Counted from the stretch's first letter, positions 32,020 to 44,254 are shown. The stretch is DNA of 64,000 nt from Aradus depressus (GCA_963662175.1 OY759215.1:14497079-14561078), one strand, 5' to 3'. Program-made: numbers and translations. The notes: a model not told the origin generated them from the sequence alone.

Positions 32020-33250
32020 TAAAACCTAAAACGGTTCCTGTTAAAGTCAGTTCTATTATCCTACATTTATTATCAATATTGGATATTTTGTTAATACTAT
32101 TGCTAATGAAACAAAAAAAAAGGAAATAAATATTTTAGAACAAACAAATTCGTAATTGTAAAAATAGGGGAATTTCCTTGTTGAAAATTATTTTCTTTTA
32201 TTTAGTTAAATAACAAATCGACATAAAAATCTAAATGTTTTACTGTATATTTCTTCTCTAGAAATCTTCTCAATCAAATTACCAAAAACAGTTATTTGCA
32301 CTCGAAATATTTCTCATTCTGGTTTAATTACAAATTTGTGAAAAAAAAAAAAAATTTCAGGTTTTGAAATGCAGTGTAAGCTATATTAACATAAATTAAA
32401 TATATTTTTGCTTTGTGAAAGGGAGGAAAATTTTGTTATTATGAAAAATATGAGAGAGGTCAACATTGCTCACACGCTGAACTACATTTAAAATATTATT
32501 TTAAAATATAATTATCTAAAGATGATGTAAAGAAAACCCGTGGTAATGGAAGTACCTTTTTTAAAGAGGTCCAAAATGGTGCTTTTATATTTTATATGCA
32601 TAAAAGAAGCTTCTTTTCCGCTATAAAAGAATATTTGGTATTAGGTTTTCAAATGGAAATTAACAGTATTTAAAATGAATAAAGCGTTTAATATTTTTCC
32701 CCTTTTCCTAAGGGGAGAAAATGAGAAAGGACTGAAGGGTGGTGTAAAAGAAATTAAAATTTTAGAAAATAAAATTTAAAAAAAAAAAAGCTTTTAAAGG
32801 GAGCATATTAAAATGTTGGAAAAAGGGGAACTGATTGTGTAGGAAAGGTAAGGTTTCCCCCTGGGTGGGAATCTGTGGCGGCGTTAAGGAGTCCTGCGCT
32901 TTTGTCCACAAATAAATAAGGTTTCTCGGCAGACAACTCCCAGGATCGAATTCCAAAGACTCCCGTACAAAGCTCTCTTTGAACGATGGGGGAGGCTATG
33001 GTATAACAGCTTATTATTTTACAAAATACACCCCCACCCCCAACCCCGGAAGAGAGGGAGTGTATTTTGTTCCAAGCTTTTTAGAATAGCTCCCACCTTC
33101 TTCATAGTGAAGTAATAATTAAGAAATTTTCCAGTCGTTATACAAAATAGCTCATTTTCCCAAGAGAAATATGAAAAGGGAAAATTTATTATTTCTTTCT
33201 CCTTCTTTTTTAATTTTAATTTCAGAAGGGGGTAAGAATATTGACATTTT
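32020..33250. other. No gene; AT-rich with one imperfect hairpin
   Basis: The only structure noted is ACAAAATACAC...GTGTATTTTGT near 33018-33073 enclosing a C-rich loop. Confidence 0.45.
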
Positions 33251-33386
33251 CACATATATATACATATATATGGTCACATTTTCTCAGTTACTGCATTAGT
33301 TATTTAACTGATCCTTCATAAGTTACCGAATCAAAATTCAAAACATTTTAATTTTAAACATTTTTTGTTGTATAACTTTTTTTTTA

Positions 33387-33445
33387 ATTTCCTCAGTTAC
33401 TGTATTAGACATAAATTATAGAATTATTACAGTAACTGAGGAAAT
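33387..33445. repeat. Perfect 18 bp inverted repeat
   Basis: ATTTCCTCAGTTACTGTA at 33387-33404 and its exact complement at 33428-33445, loop 23 nt. Confidence 0.85.
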
Positions 33446-33468
33446 GGGAAAACAAATTATAGAACAAA

Positions 33469-34056
33469 AAATGTTATTAGTTACTAGTTGTAAAAGTTAT
33501 TAATTAGTTACTAGTTAATAACTATTTTGTTATTAGGTTTTTATGACTCATGCCCGAGCTTTAACTACGAGGTCATATCGCCTACTACCAGAGCGCTCTT
33601 TCGTCACTCTGGTGGACATGAGCCCGACTCTACTGTGGGAGTCCTAAATTTTGCCTACCCTAAATTTTTATTCATCTAGGGTAGGGGTCTTTAACGAGTA
33701 CCTGACATCGTACAGGCTCGGGACCATCGCTTAACGTCCCATCCGAAGGACGGCGTGCTTAAGTTTATTTTACCTCCCAGATAAAATAAACTAAGGGCCT
33801 CGGTCGGGCTACGAACCCACGACCTTGAGCTCAGAAGTCAAGCACGCATACCACTGAGCTACCGGCGCCCTCATTTTGTTATTAGTTACTAATGAATAAC
33901 TATTTGTTATTAGTTACTAGTTAATAACTACTTGTTATTAGTTACTAGTTAATAACTATTTGTTATTAGTTACTAGTTAATAACTATTTGTTATTAGTTA
34001 CTAGTTAATAACTATTTGTTATTAGTTACTAGTTAATAACTATTTGTTATTAGTTA
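33469..34056 (+). repeat. 28 bp satellite array interrupted by a SINE
   Basis: Unit TTATTAGTTACTAGTTAATA ACTATTTG with anchors at 33879, 33907, 33935, 33963, 33991, 34019 and 34047, an exact 28 bp period. One to two diverged units lie left of the SINE. Confidence 0.9.
33537..33872 (-). mobile_element. SINE family S, full length with 13 bp target duplication
   Basis: Reference copy for the family: 336 bp flanked by ATTTTGTTATTAG at 33524-33536 and 33873-33885. The flanks have four T residues where other satellite units have three, so the repeat is a true target duplication and not part of the array. Minus strand: A box TAGCTCAGTGG, B box GGTTCGTAGCC, non-tRNA body, 3' end CATGAGTCATAAAAAC. 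Confidence 0.92.
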
Positions 34057-34102
34057 CGATATCAATAATTCGTCCTACATAAGCTATAAATATAAATAGA
34101 AT

Positions 34103-34276
34103 GGGGGCCATGGTGGCCGTGCGGGCTAGAGCTTTGGGCTTTGGTCGCATGGTCTCACCATGGTTTGCGGGTTCGAATCCCATCCGGGAGGTGAGTTTTA
34201 TTTTGTAGATACAATTCCCTCCCGGGGACATGAATATCGTAAATAATTAGATAACACACACCCAAAAAAAAAAAAA
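34103..34276 (+). mobile_element. Second SINE family, tRNA(Ser/Leu)-like head, poly(A) tail
   Basis: GGGGGCCATGGTGGCCGTGC starts a tRNA-like head with a long variable-arm region and B box GGGTTCGAATCCC at about 34169-34181. A 70 bp body and 13 A residues follow. Possible short duplication ATAGAAT at 34096-34102 and 34279-34285. It is not a functional tRNA gene: the acceptor stem does not close. Confidence 0.7.
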
Positions 34277-34679
34277 TTATAGAATCAGAATTAAAAACAT
34301 TTCATGTTCTATATCTTTTTTTTTTTTTTTTCTTTCAAAATTTAGAAAAATAATGGACACGAATAACATTTTGGAGTAGAAAAGTAGGCGAGAGTAAGCG
34401 GGTGGGAGGGGAGTGAGGTGGTATCCTACTTGCTCACCTGATCAGTCTAATTCATTTCGGAATTCCACAACGCAGAATACCTATGTACATCCTTCTCTCA
34501 TATATATATATATATATAAAAATATTATTCAATTAATTTTCAATTAAAATGTTTAATGTGAAATATTAACATCTAGTTACAATATATGTATATGTAGATT
34601 ATATTATAATTTAACCTATTTAACTCAAATATAAAACACAGTTTGTTGAATTAACTACTTATTAACTTTTAATCAACAT

Positions 34680-34990
34680 CTCTGAAACAAGAATAATGTG
34701 TAAATCACTGACAATCTACTTCCCCAGAGCGAATTAATCAACTACGTTTTCTCTCTTCATCTGAAACCATTCTACCGTTTCGTTGAAAATCAATAATGAT
34801 AATGAAGGTGTCAGGGATTCCTCATACAAAATTTCGTGATGATACATTCATTAAACAGGCACAGACTACGGACTTAGGAGTTGAGCCTTCACCTCTGATC
34901 CACTCTTTGGCCCAGTCGGCTGAAAATTTATATGTTTCGTCCCTTATGTGGTTTACATTTTTTTTTTCCGGCTCCCTCATTGACACAATC
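34680..34990 (+). repeat. Family M repeat with duplicated flank
   Basis: TACTTCCCCAGAGCGAATTA, then CTCATACAAAATTTCGTGAT and one internal unit. The left flank AAGAATAATG TGTAAATCACTGACAAT recurs at 35118-35145. Confidence 0.7.
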
Positions 34991-35107
34991 TATCGTTGAT
35001 GTAAGTAAGCTGTGATGTTCACAGCAGAGGAACCTACTACTAGAGCCATGAATTCAGCTGAACATACTTCCACTAGTAAAAATGAATTGTTGTCATGAAA
35101 AACAACT

Positions 35108-35222
35108 CCGAAATAAGAATAATGTTGTAAATCAATGACAATTTACTACTTCCCCAGAGAGAATTAATCAACTGAGTTTTTGCTCATCCTCTGAAACCAC
35201 TCCACTGTTCCTTGTCGATTAA
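35108..35222 (+). repeat. Family M end, duplicate of 34680-34770
   Basis: TACTTCCCCAGAGAGAATTA with the same flanking AATAAGAATAATGTTGTAAA. Confidence 0.7.
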
Positions 35223-35763
35223 AAGACACAAACAATTATTTAAAGAAATTTCAAGAAAATTATGGTACCTACAAAGAAACAGTCGTTAAAGATCGTATAA
35301 AATGATCTTGAAGAACACTGCAGATGAACAGGGTTTCCTGTTTCCAAATTCTTCTCTTGTCGAGTCACAGGAAATACTAACTCTGTAGAACCAGATTATG
35401 AAAATATGAGACATTATTCAACATTTGACATATATTAAAAATAAAATGAAAAAGTTTTCTTGAGAACTGGAACAAATATTTATATAAATAGGATGCCAGC
35501 CAAGGCACGCCAAAGGGCTGAGTGTTTTCCTACGTCTACTGTAGAGAAGGTAGGTATATATTGTTTGCCAACAAAGTTAGCGCCAAGTTTCTTGTTTTCT
35601 CTTCAGATGGAAAACATACAGAGAATTCGTGGAGGTGTGGGAAGCTTCACAAACAATTTGAATAGAATAGCATTCGTGCACAATGACGTTATCTTGCAGA
35701 ATAGTAAAGATAAAGACATCAAATATGTACAGCTGTTCAAACAAAAAAAAAACAACTCGAAAT

Positions 35764-36062
35764 AGTAGCTCAGTGGTATGCGTGCTAGTCTTCTAAGCTC
35801 AAGATCGTGGGTTCGAAACACGACCGAGGCCTGACGAGCACGCCGTCCTTCGGATAGGACACTAAGCGATGGTCCCGAGCCTGTACGATGTCAGGTACTC
35901 GTTAAAGACCCCTACCCTAGGTGAATAAAAATTTAGGGTAGGCAAAATTTAGGACACCCATAGTAGAGTCGGGCTAATGTCCACCAGAGTGATGAAAGAG
36001 CGCTCTGGTAGTAGGCGATATGACGTAGTTAAAGCCCGGGCATGGGTCATAAAACGTAACCT
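35764..36062 (+). mobile_element. SINE family S with 13 bp target duplication
   Basis: Flanked by AACAACTCGAAAT at 35751-35763 and 36063-36075. Starts at AGTAGCTCAGTGGTATG (about 12 bp short of the full 5' end), B box GGTTCGAAACA, complete body, 3' end CATAAAACGTAACCT. Confidence 0.9.
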
Positions 36063-36084
36063 AACAACTCGAAATTCTAACCTT

Positions 36085-36515
36085 CATAAACTATTTACGT
36101 TACTCGGGTTTTTGAGTCGAGCCCCCCCTCTCCTCCTCCAACCGCTTTCTCGGAAAATAAATAGGATATATTCATTGAACAACGACGGTTAGCGTGTTGG
36201 AGCTTAACACGCTAATCCCCAAACAACATCACCTAACACCACCTAATCTCCCTTCCCTTAGGCCGACTTGGCTGGAAATCAATAGGTATCGTTTTTATGG
36301 AGTTTTGGATACACATATGAAATTTTGTGTTGATACCTTCATTGCAAATGCAGTTATTAACGTTTTTGAGTTAAACATCTCACATATAAAATTCCGGTTA
36401 TTATTTTTTTCATATTTGGAATCTAGAGGTCGGAAACATGAAATTCTGTTGAAAACTCCGTATCGAATTTCTCATCGAATAAATCACTTCCCCTACACTT
36501 CGATTTCTTTTTGAG
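36085..36515 (+). repeat. Family M repeat, internal units and one end
   Basis: GGTTTTTGAGTCGAGCCCCC, ACATATGAAATTTTGTGTTG, TCGGAAACATGAAATTCTGT and CACTTCCCCTACACTTCGAT. Confidence 0.8.
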
Positions 36516-36519
36516 ATAT

Positions 36520-37515
36520 AATAGATTTCTATTTTTTCTATGAAGCATACGAAAAATATAAAATTTACAGCAAATAACCTTGTTGACCAGTGTAATTTTA
36601 TAATATTATTTCAAGGTCAATATCACGAAACTAAGTAAATTTTACAGGTTCAGAGACTTATTATAATGAGAGGCTTTGCAGCGGGAAGGGTTGCAATTTA
36701 CAATTATACCTTTTAAAATACTTGGTATTATTAGGATTTTATGGTTCCGGTTCCATAACCAGAAAATAAACCAAAATTAGTTTCTAGGTTCAACAACTTT
36801 AAGTATAAAATCCTAAACATGCCTACCATCTGCTCAGACTATTCTGTCTGATATTCGATATCTCTCTCTGGGGTATTTCCACAAAAAGCAGCTTATGCTG
36901 CCCTCCAGTTCACTCCCACCCCAACTCCCACCCCCATATATTCTGTAGGGCCCTGTCATGCTTTGTAAGGATTGTTTGCATAAAACAAATGAAAAAGATT
37001 CAAATCTGTGTGATTTATACAATGAAAATGAAAATTTTCTCAAACATATTCTAATGATGTGTTAAAAATACAGAAGCAAATGGAAAATTTTAGATTAGGG
37101 TGTATGTGTGTGTGTGTGTGTGTGTTCCTTTCCAAATTACTGAAATTTATTAACAGTCCCAAAGTCACCATCTTTCATAATCTTTCAATTACTAACAATT
37201 TTTAATGCTAACATTAGGACAGGACAGTTAATAGAGTTCATTCTCCCCACTTTATATTTATAAATAAATGTTATTTATTTTGTATCCCCCTCAACTTATC
37301 ATCTACAATCCTCAATAACACTACTGATATTTTTTTTTTTTTTCAGATCTTTTCCAACTGTTTTCAGATTCTCTCACTTCCCCTCCCTCTAAATAAATTC
37401 ACCATCCCTCCAATCAACCTTCCCCGCCCCGCACCCACCCTATGACGTCACCAAAAACCCTCTCACGTTGCGCAAGCTATACCCAAAATTTTGTATTATT
37501 TATATAGTTTTTTTT
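36520..37515. other. No gene recognised; short (TG)n at 37101-37128
   Basis: Mixed sequence. The only structure noted is a TG microsatellite of about 13 repeats. Confidence 0.5.
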
Positions 37516-37886
37516 GCTAATATTCAATAGTTGACTTGCATAGATCCTAAATCCTCATACTAAATTTAATCGATAAATTCATTACAATGGCAGTTATTAG
37601 GGTTTTTGAACTGAGCCGCCACCTCTGAACCCCTCATCCCTTCAGTAGATATCCCTGAAATTTGACAGGTTACGACCACATTGCTCGGTAGTCATTAGGG
37701 TTTTTGAGTTGACACCCTCCTGATCCTCCCTTCCCTTCTGCCGATTCCAGAAATTTAATGTCGTTCTTATGAGGTTTTGAATTCACATATGAAATTTTGA
37801 GTTGATACCTTCATTGCAACAGCAGTTATTAACATTTTTGAGTTAAGCCTCTCACATATAAAATTTCGTGTCTATATGTCTTCCTC
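37515..37886 (+). repeat. Family M repeat, body of a split copy
   Basis: ATTCAATAGTTGACTTGCAT, two internal units (CATTACAATGGCAGTTATTA; TCATTGCAACAGCAGTTATT). The terminal piece resumes at 38272 (AACTTCCCCAATACTTCATA CAACTGGGAAAG). Confidence 0.75.
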
Positions 37887-38271
37887 ATTACCTGCCCCAA
37901 ATATGATGATTTAAAAAATAAAATATTTAAAAACAACATAGGTACTTCATTTATGTTGGAATTATTAAATGGTAAAGATTGGCAACTACTGGTAAAATAT
38001 TGCAAAAAGGTGTACAATCTCAGAAACTGTTAATTAAATAAATAAAGAAATAGAAACAAAGTTATATATATTATTTTATTTTTATTTGATTTTAGAAAGA
38101 AAAATTTGTTGTGATTAAGTTTATAAGATTATAAGATAATATTTTGTAAATCTAGACTCCTCAAGACGGCTTAGGCCATTGAGTTTGTCTTCATAAAAGG
38201 TCACATTATTGTATATATGTTTTGTATGTAATATTCTATTATGTTAATTGAATAAAGACTTTACTACTACT
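37887..38271 (+). mobile_element. Probable retroelement 3' end inserted in family M
   Basis: Ends TTAATTGAATAAAGACTTTA CTACTACTA: a polyadenylation-type AATAAA followed by a short trinucleotide repeat, exactly where the family M sequence resumes. Confidence 0.4.
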
Positions 38272-38559
38272 ATAACTTCCCCAATACTTCATACAACTGG
38301 GAAAGTTAAAACTGTCATTTATTTTATTATTTTTTTCAAAAAATTCGATAGAAAGAAACATCTGCGTACCATCAAATTTTCCATTGCTCAAAAGTGTTCC
38401 GATAAAGATAAAAAAGGTTGAGAACCATTGCTTTACACTATTCGGCCAAGCAAGTTAGGGCAGAGCCCTTTATCATATTATAATTTGGTCGAAAGATGGT
38501 TTACCAACAAACAGAAAGGCGAATCTCGTTAATACACTGTGGACTTCTCAAGCTTTACC

Positions 38560-39260
38560 AACAGAAAATCCAAGAGGAGACAAGAGCAAAGCTCAATTCA
38601 GCACGAAGAGAGAAATTTAATATATATTCCATTACGATTATAGACTTAAGTAAAAATCCTTTCTCACAAGACAAGATTCCTGAGTGTTAGCGTCTTAAGA
38701 GGAGTTAATTAAACATGTGAGAGGAGTGAATTAAGTGACTAATTGTTGTAAGACTCCAGTGAGGGATGTAAGGCTGAGGTATGTATGCCTGGAAATCCAA
38801 TAACAAGAGTATTGATCAACTCTTCTCAAGGAGAGATACATAATATATACCAGAGAGGAGAGAGAGGAGTAGTCCAATCCTACTCGACTCCATTCCGGAC
38901 ATTCCACCCGGGGCCGACTCAAGACGCCCAATCCGGCCCAACCATTTTGTCAGAGCCGAGAATCTCAAAGATAAACTTAATTAAAAGTAAATTGCTTATA
39001 TAATATTTAACGAGGAATTTCTCTATCTTCTCAAAGTATCTTCAACAAAAATTTCTAAGTTATAAGTGACTTGGGAATAATTAAAAATTGTAATGTAGAA
39101 AAGGAAAAATAAAATTTAGAAGAAATTAAACAAAGATTAATGCATTTCTAAAGTGCATTTTATCAATAAAGTCGCTTTAAGTCGCCTCATTAAATTCTTT
39201 GTTAAACCTCAACGACAGTAGCAGTAAAGAGTGATTCTCCAGGGGTCAATAACCAGCGAT
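38560..39260 (+). other. Possible LTR-type segment, not resolved
   Basis: A 72-codon frame (38785-39003) and, at 39158-39190, ATCAATAAAGTCGCTTTAAG TCGCCTC, which resembles the polyadenylation region of an LTR. No paired LTR, primer site or protease/RT coding found. Confidence 0.25.
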
Positions 39261-39459
39261 AAGTCCGCCTACATTCGTATAATTTATGGCTTAGTTCAAA
39301 AGTGTCGAATGATTTTGTTCAAGGACGTGTGTGTGCAAACAGAATATTACAGTGTTGTAGTTACCCATTGGAAGTTCTCTTATATTTCCGAGTAATTTGA
39401 AAAATATTAGAAAATATTAGGAATAGAGAATTTGAGAGCGGTAACTTGAAAGGGCTAGT

Positions 39460-39632
39460 GAGCTCAAGATCATGTTCGAAACCCGGCCTAGGTGAAAATA
39501 CATTGGATCACGCGTATGGAACGGTTAAGCAGTGGTCCCGAACCTGTACGATATCAGATATACGATAAAAGAGCGCTCTGGTAGTAGGCGATATGACGTC
39601 GTAGTTAAAACCAAGGCATGAAACACAGTAAC
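39460..39632 (+). mobile_element. SINE family S, damaged
   Basis: GTGAGCTCAAGATCATGTTC, then GAACCTGTACGATATCAGAT and GAGCGCTCTGGTAGTAGGCG. The head and the middle are deleted. Confidence 0.7.
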
Positions 39633-39639
39633 TAGACTC

Positions 39640-40600
39640 AGACCCACCCCCCTATCCCACCACTATGACGTCACTCACATCGCCTATGCCCCCGATTACT
39701 CTCTCACCGACGCTACCACTCCTCACCTGATCGGTCTGACAAGGGGAGAGGGGCTGGCTGAGGATATTACCCCATTGGCTGCGTTCACCCAAAGAATTCA
39801 ATATTGCCCGTTTTCCGATTTTGTGCAAAGGATTACGACGAACCTATAAAACTCACGTGAACGTACAATATGTTATTTTCTTCAAGGCAAAATTTTCTAC
39901 AAGTTGATCAGTTCAGTCTTCCCGTTTTAAGAATTATTTCACAACAATAAAATGACATTACAAATTTCGAAAATCGATTCTTTGCGCAATCCAATTTTCA
40001 GAATTAAAAACAAAAAAATCTATGCAAGCAGGAAATGAATTATACAAATACTTTTTTCTGACTGTCGACTCCTTTTTTCGTCTTAAATCCTTCAAGAAAA
40101 TCCTTCCATCATTGTTTAAAAAATTTGTTCAGTGGGATCTTTGGTCCTTTGTCACGTTTCCATCTTGAAGACTAATCTCTGTTTGAGGCCATTGGCACGT
40201 ACCCTCTCATGTGAGTGTCGTGACAGTCCCAAGTGGAAGTGGCCGAGAGACCTTCTGAAGGGGGATAAAGCTGGATTATAAGGGAATGGTCTCGCCCATC
40301 GTATATCATCTGTAGCACGTCAGGGTCCCCCCCATCAAAACAGCGTTACAGTTCAAGTGGGGTCGCCCATTGTTATTGGAAGAATCACAAGACTTATTCA
40401 TGAGACTTTTTTTTTTTTTTTTTTTAAATTGTCAAGCAGAACATTAGCGCAAGTCTAAGGAAGTAAGTGAACAATATGGGCGCACCCCTCTCCACCTCCG
40501 GAACGGAAGTCAGGCCAAATGAAGTTTTGCCATTTCGAACCTTCGGAACAACCTGAAAGCAACAGAGGAAAGAAGCACATTTTAAATTTAAATATGACTA
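39640..40600. other. No gene recognised
   Basis: Partly GC-richer sequence (39650-39790, 40140-40350) with no open frame of note. A 21-base T run lies at about 40406-40426. Confidence 0.4.
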
Positions 40601-40665
40601 GGCTTTCAAAGTTTCACTCATCATCAGGCCGCCTAAAGATTATAATATAATTATATTATAATAAT

Positions 40666-40910
40666 ACTTATTTTCGTTAAACCATAACATAGTAATTGAA
40701 TATGTCATAAAATAGTGTATAACAAAATAGCTTATAAATTAAATACAATTAACCAATATTAAATCTTAGAATATAAACACATAAGAAATTAATAATAATA
40801 ATTTTCAAATAAATAATATAACGTAAATTCTTATATTAATAAATACAAAAGATACCATTTTTAATTATTATAATTTTTTGTTAAAAATATTTTTTATAAT
40901 TTCATTTTTT
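40666..40910 (-). mobile_element. Module T tail, distal part
   Basis: TATTTTCGTTAAACCATAAC, then AAATAGCTTATAAATTAAAT parallels 27012-27090 and 53780-53870. A CTGATGATGAGTGAAAC string just outside (minus, about 40604-40628) has no stem II and is probably coincidental. Confidence 0.55.
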
Positions 40911-41669
40911 TTTTAAATATAAATTGAAAAAAACAGGTATTGCTAACTCCTCCTTCCAAATTCCTGCCTCGTTCATATGCATCATTTACACAATCTTCAA
41001 GCGGCCTGCATGATGATACGGCAAACCTTGAAAGCCGGCTACTCGTAATTAACAAATAAATAACGTCAGGAGAATTGACTACATCAAACTACCTTAAAAT
41101 AAATCAAACAAAAAATGAACAGATTTTTTGCCTTTATCACAATATTCTTTGTCTCGAATAGATGATAATTTAAAATAATCTAAATTCTTGTTATATTTAT
41201 ATATTTATGACTCATGTTCAACTACAAGCTTCCTTCGAGTGGGTTCTTCCTTACAACACTTGGATTGCGTAATTTTTGACATAAACCTCAAATGTTTGAA
41301 GGGCACCTTAAGGTTTAAGCTATTAAATGACGTCTACCAGACTGATAAACACACCATTTGGAATTGTTTCGAAATCCTTTATTTCAAAATAATTCAAAAT
41401 TTCAGCATCTCTCTTGATCTGAAAAAAAGAAGAAAATCTCGCATTGATATTACTATTTACCAAACTCAAATTCATAGCTTGAGGAGGCTTATTGAATTTC
41501 AAATTTTGGTTTAAGTTATGCGAACCTTTATGGACAAATTACAAAAACTTTCGATTGAAAACTCAATGAAACAAAATATTTTCAACTATAAATCAATATG
41601 AATTTAATAAATAATACCTTACTTATTTTTGATTTTTTAATCTGGTAAAATTAGGCAATTAGGTATATT

Positions 41670-41975
41670 TATTTTCAATAATACTTTATTTCATTATCCT
41701 TAGACGTTTCGACTTACAATAATTTATTTTTCCATTCCTATATTCTACAACAGGAATGTCGTCAATACGGGAAGGCAAAAAAACCCGTTATGGAAGAAGA
41801 AGAAAAAAGAAGACTTAGATAAATGTGAAATAATATATAAATTTGACGACATTCCTGTTGTAGAATATAGGAATGTAAAAATAAATTATGATCAATCTGT
41901 ATTTTGGAATTGAAAATGACTTGTAAGTCGAAACGTCTAAGAATAGTGAAATAAAGTATTATTGAATTTTCAATT
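41670..41975. mobile_element. Palindromic element related in structure to 21291-21573
   Basis: Arms AATAATACTTTATTTCA..AGACGTTTCGACTTAC..AGGAATGTCGTC and their complements, about 100 bp each with a 70 bp centre and an extra 30 bp in the right arm. The right arm holds GACTTGTAAGTC GAAACGT but no CTGANGA box. No clear target duplication. Confidence 0.6.
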
Positions 41976-41986
41976 ATCTTTACTCT

Positions 41987-42012
41987 CCCCCCCCCCCCCT
42001 CCCCCCCCCCCC
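41987..42012 (+). repeat. Interrupted poly(C) run, 26 bases
   Basis: C tract with a single T, next to a SINE copy. Confidence 0.8.
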
Positions 42013-42035
42013 TTCAAGCAGTATCGACTATTTCT

Positions 42036-42244
42036 AGCCTGCCGACTCTACGCTCGGAGTGCTAAATTTTGTCTACCCTACATTTTTATTCAGCTAAGGG
42101 GTCTTTAACGAGTACTTGACATCGTACAGGCTCGGGACCATCGCTTAACAAAAAAACCTAAAGACCTCGGCCGGGTTTCAAACCCGTGATCTTGAACTCA
42201 GTCAGCAAGCATGCTACCCTCTGATCTACTCGTACCGGCGACCT
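42036..42244 (-). mobile_element. SINE family S, 3' truncated
   Basis: Minus-strand head (GGTCGCCGGTACGAGTAGAT), B box GGGTTTGAAACCC, body to GAGCGTAGAGTCGG; an internal deletion removes the CCGTCCTTCGG segment. Confidence 0.8.
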
Positions 42245-42468
42245 CAATTATATGTATCATGACTACGAACAATATCCAATGGTCATCAGCTTAATCAGTT
42301 ATTACAAACCATTTATTTTCATGTCCGGAGAATTAATTAAAATAGTATTTAATTAAAGCTTACAGAATAATAAATTGCATGTTAGAATTATTTAATATTA
42401 TGAGTTAAGACATTCTAAGTTGTCCCTTGCACATTCAATCTTTTATCTAAATACATATATACATTTTT

Positions 42469-42897
42469 TACTTCCCGAGCTTTACGAAGTATAGGGGAAG
42501 TTATGCAATCGGGCTAAATTGTCATGCGAAATTTTCAACAGAATTTCGTAATTTCCGACCTCTACATTCCAAATATGGAAAAAAAAACTGTCTATCTGTG
42601 CGCCTGTGAACACGATAATTCCCAATAAAATGAAAATATCGACATAAGATTTAATATGCAAATCCAAAAACCTCTACCGACGACACCTATTGTTTTTCAG
42701 CCAAATCGACAAAAGGGTAGGCGGGATTAAGGGGCTTAACTCAAAAACCCTAATAACTGCCGATGTAATGAATTTATCAACACAAAATTTAGTAAGAGGA
42801 TTTATGTTGGTCAACTGTTGAATAATAGCGCAAACGATCGACTGATTTTGGAGGGGGAGCGAAAAGTTAATTGATTAATTCGTTCTTCGGGGAAGTA
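42469..42897 (-). repeat. Family M repeat, complete short copy (429 bp)
   Basis: Both ends intact: TACTTCCCGAGCTTTACGAA and AATTCGTTCTTCGGGGAAGT A. One to two internal units (TTAACTCAAAAACCCTAATA ACTGCCGATGTAATGAAT). Useful as the reference for the ends. Termini flanked by TA could reflect a TA target. Confidence 0.85.
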
Positions 42898-43917
42898 CCG
42901 TTGATTAATGCTGCGACCACTTTTTGTTTTTATTTTTAGCCTTATAATTAGCCAGAATTAAGCTAAAATTGAATATGAGGCAAGGTACACTTTTTCAATT
43001 GCAGTCTGAATGCAGACTGCAACGATGTGAGAAACTAGCTCCTGCAATTTAGAATCGTTGTACCCCAGTTCTCTCCTTGTTAGTATGGCAATTAGAACAA
43101 TACAGCTGTCCTTTTCAGCCCTAATTGCACCGACACAGCTGTTCACTGCATTGCCAAGAGTCGGCGTCTTTCATACAATTAAAAAGTAATTTTTCACCTA
43201 GTTGTAATACTGTATTTTGTTATATATCCAAGTTGGGAGACATTTTAAAGGGAACTTTTTTTTTTCTTTTGAGGTTGTCTGTTGTTAATAAAGGAACACA
43301 GAATTGTTGACCCAAAAGTTTATTTGGCTAGACCACACACCCGACGAGAATGTCTCAAGAAAACATTATTTTGTTTCAGACTGTCTGGTTCTAGATGACA
43401 GACCGGTCACAATCCTAGAAGAAAACTACAACTAAATTAAAAAAAATATTCGATGAGTCACCGGCAAGATTCATCCCCATAACGAAGTAATCAATCAACG
43501 TTTCGCTACCCCTATAAAACCAGTCGACAGTTTGCGCTAATATATTCAACAGTTGACTTATATAGGGGTTCCTAAATCCTCATACTAATTTTTTCGTTGA
43601 TAAATTCAATACATCGTTATTAGGGTATTTCAATTGAGCCACCTCCCCGGAACCCCCCATTCCCTTCAGCCGATATCGCTGACGTTTGACAGGTTATGTC
43701 CACATTGGGTTTTAACTTTAAATATGAAATTTCATATCGATACATTCATTACATCCGCAGTTATTGGGGTTTCTGAGTTGAGCCCCCCCTCTGACCCACT
43801 CCTCCCCTTCTAACGTTTCCTCTAAAAATTAATATAGATGTTTGCTAGCGACTGTAGAATTCAAAATTTTGGGGGGTATTGAAGGTCAGTCAATGATGAA
43901 AACACTATTCAAATGCC

Positions 43918-43951
43918 AACGTTTCGATATATTTCATATCATCATCAGGGC
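43918..43951 (-). ncRNA. Hammerhead-like motif, left arm
   Basis: Minus reading identical in core to 44218-44254 (CTGATGA, T, GATAT/ATATC hairpin, GAAAC, GTT). Confidence 0.4.
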
Positions 43952-44217
43952 CTAACAAACATGGGGGAATCAAGATTACAAAAATATAATGAGTGATTGA
44001 TTAAAATTATATATAGGTACATAAATATACATTCACAAATCCACATAAATACATATATACATAAATATACATCATGTGTATGTATATGGATGTATATTTA
44101 TGTATATATGTATTTATATGGATTTGTGTATGTGTGAATGTATATTTATGTACCTATATATAATTTAATCAATCACTCATTATATTTTTGTAATCTTGAT
44201 TCCCCCATGTTTGTTAG

Positions 44218-44254
44218 GCCCTGATGATGATATGAAATATATCGAAACGTTGGC
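44218..44254 (+). ncRNA. Hammerhead ribozyme-like motif (type I, dimer-type)
   Basis: CTGATGA (44221-44227), extra T, stem II GATAT/ATATC (5 bp, loop GAAAT), GAAA (44244-44247), self-complementary AACGTT (44246-44251), stem I GGC (44252-44254) with GCC (44218-44220). With no loop between the halves, stem III could form only between two molecules. Confidence 0.45.

Noticed and set aside
34103..34193. Functional tRNA(Ser/Leu) gene
   Set aside because: A and B boxes are present but the acceptor stem does not close, and a body plus poly(A) tail follow, so it is a SINE head.
40604..40628. Minus-strand CTGATGATGAGTGAAAC as another hammerhead
   Set aside because: There is no stem II between the boxes and no self-complementary hexamer after GAAAC.
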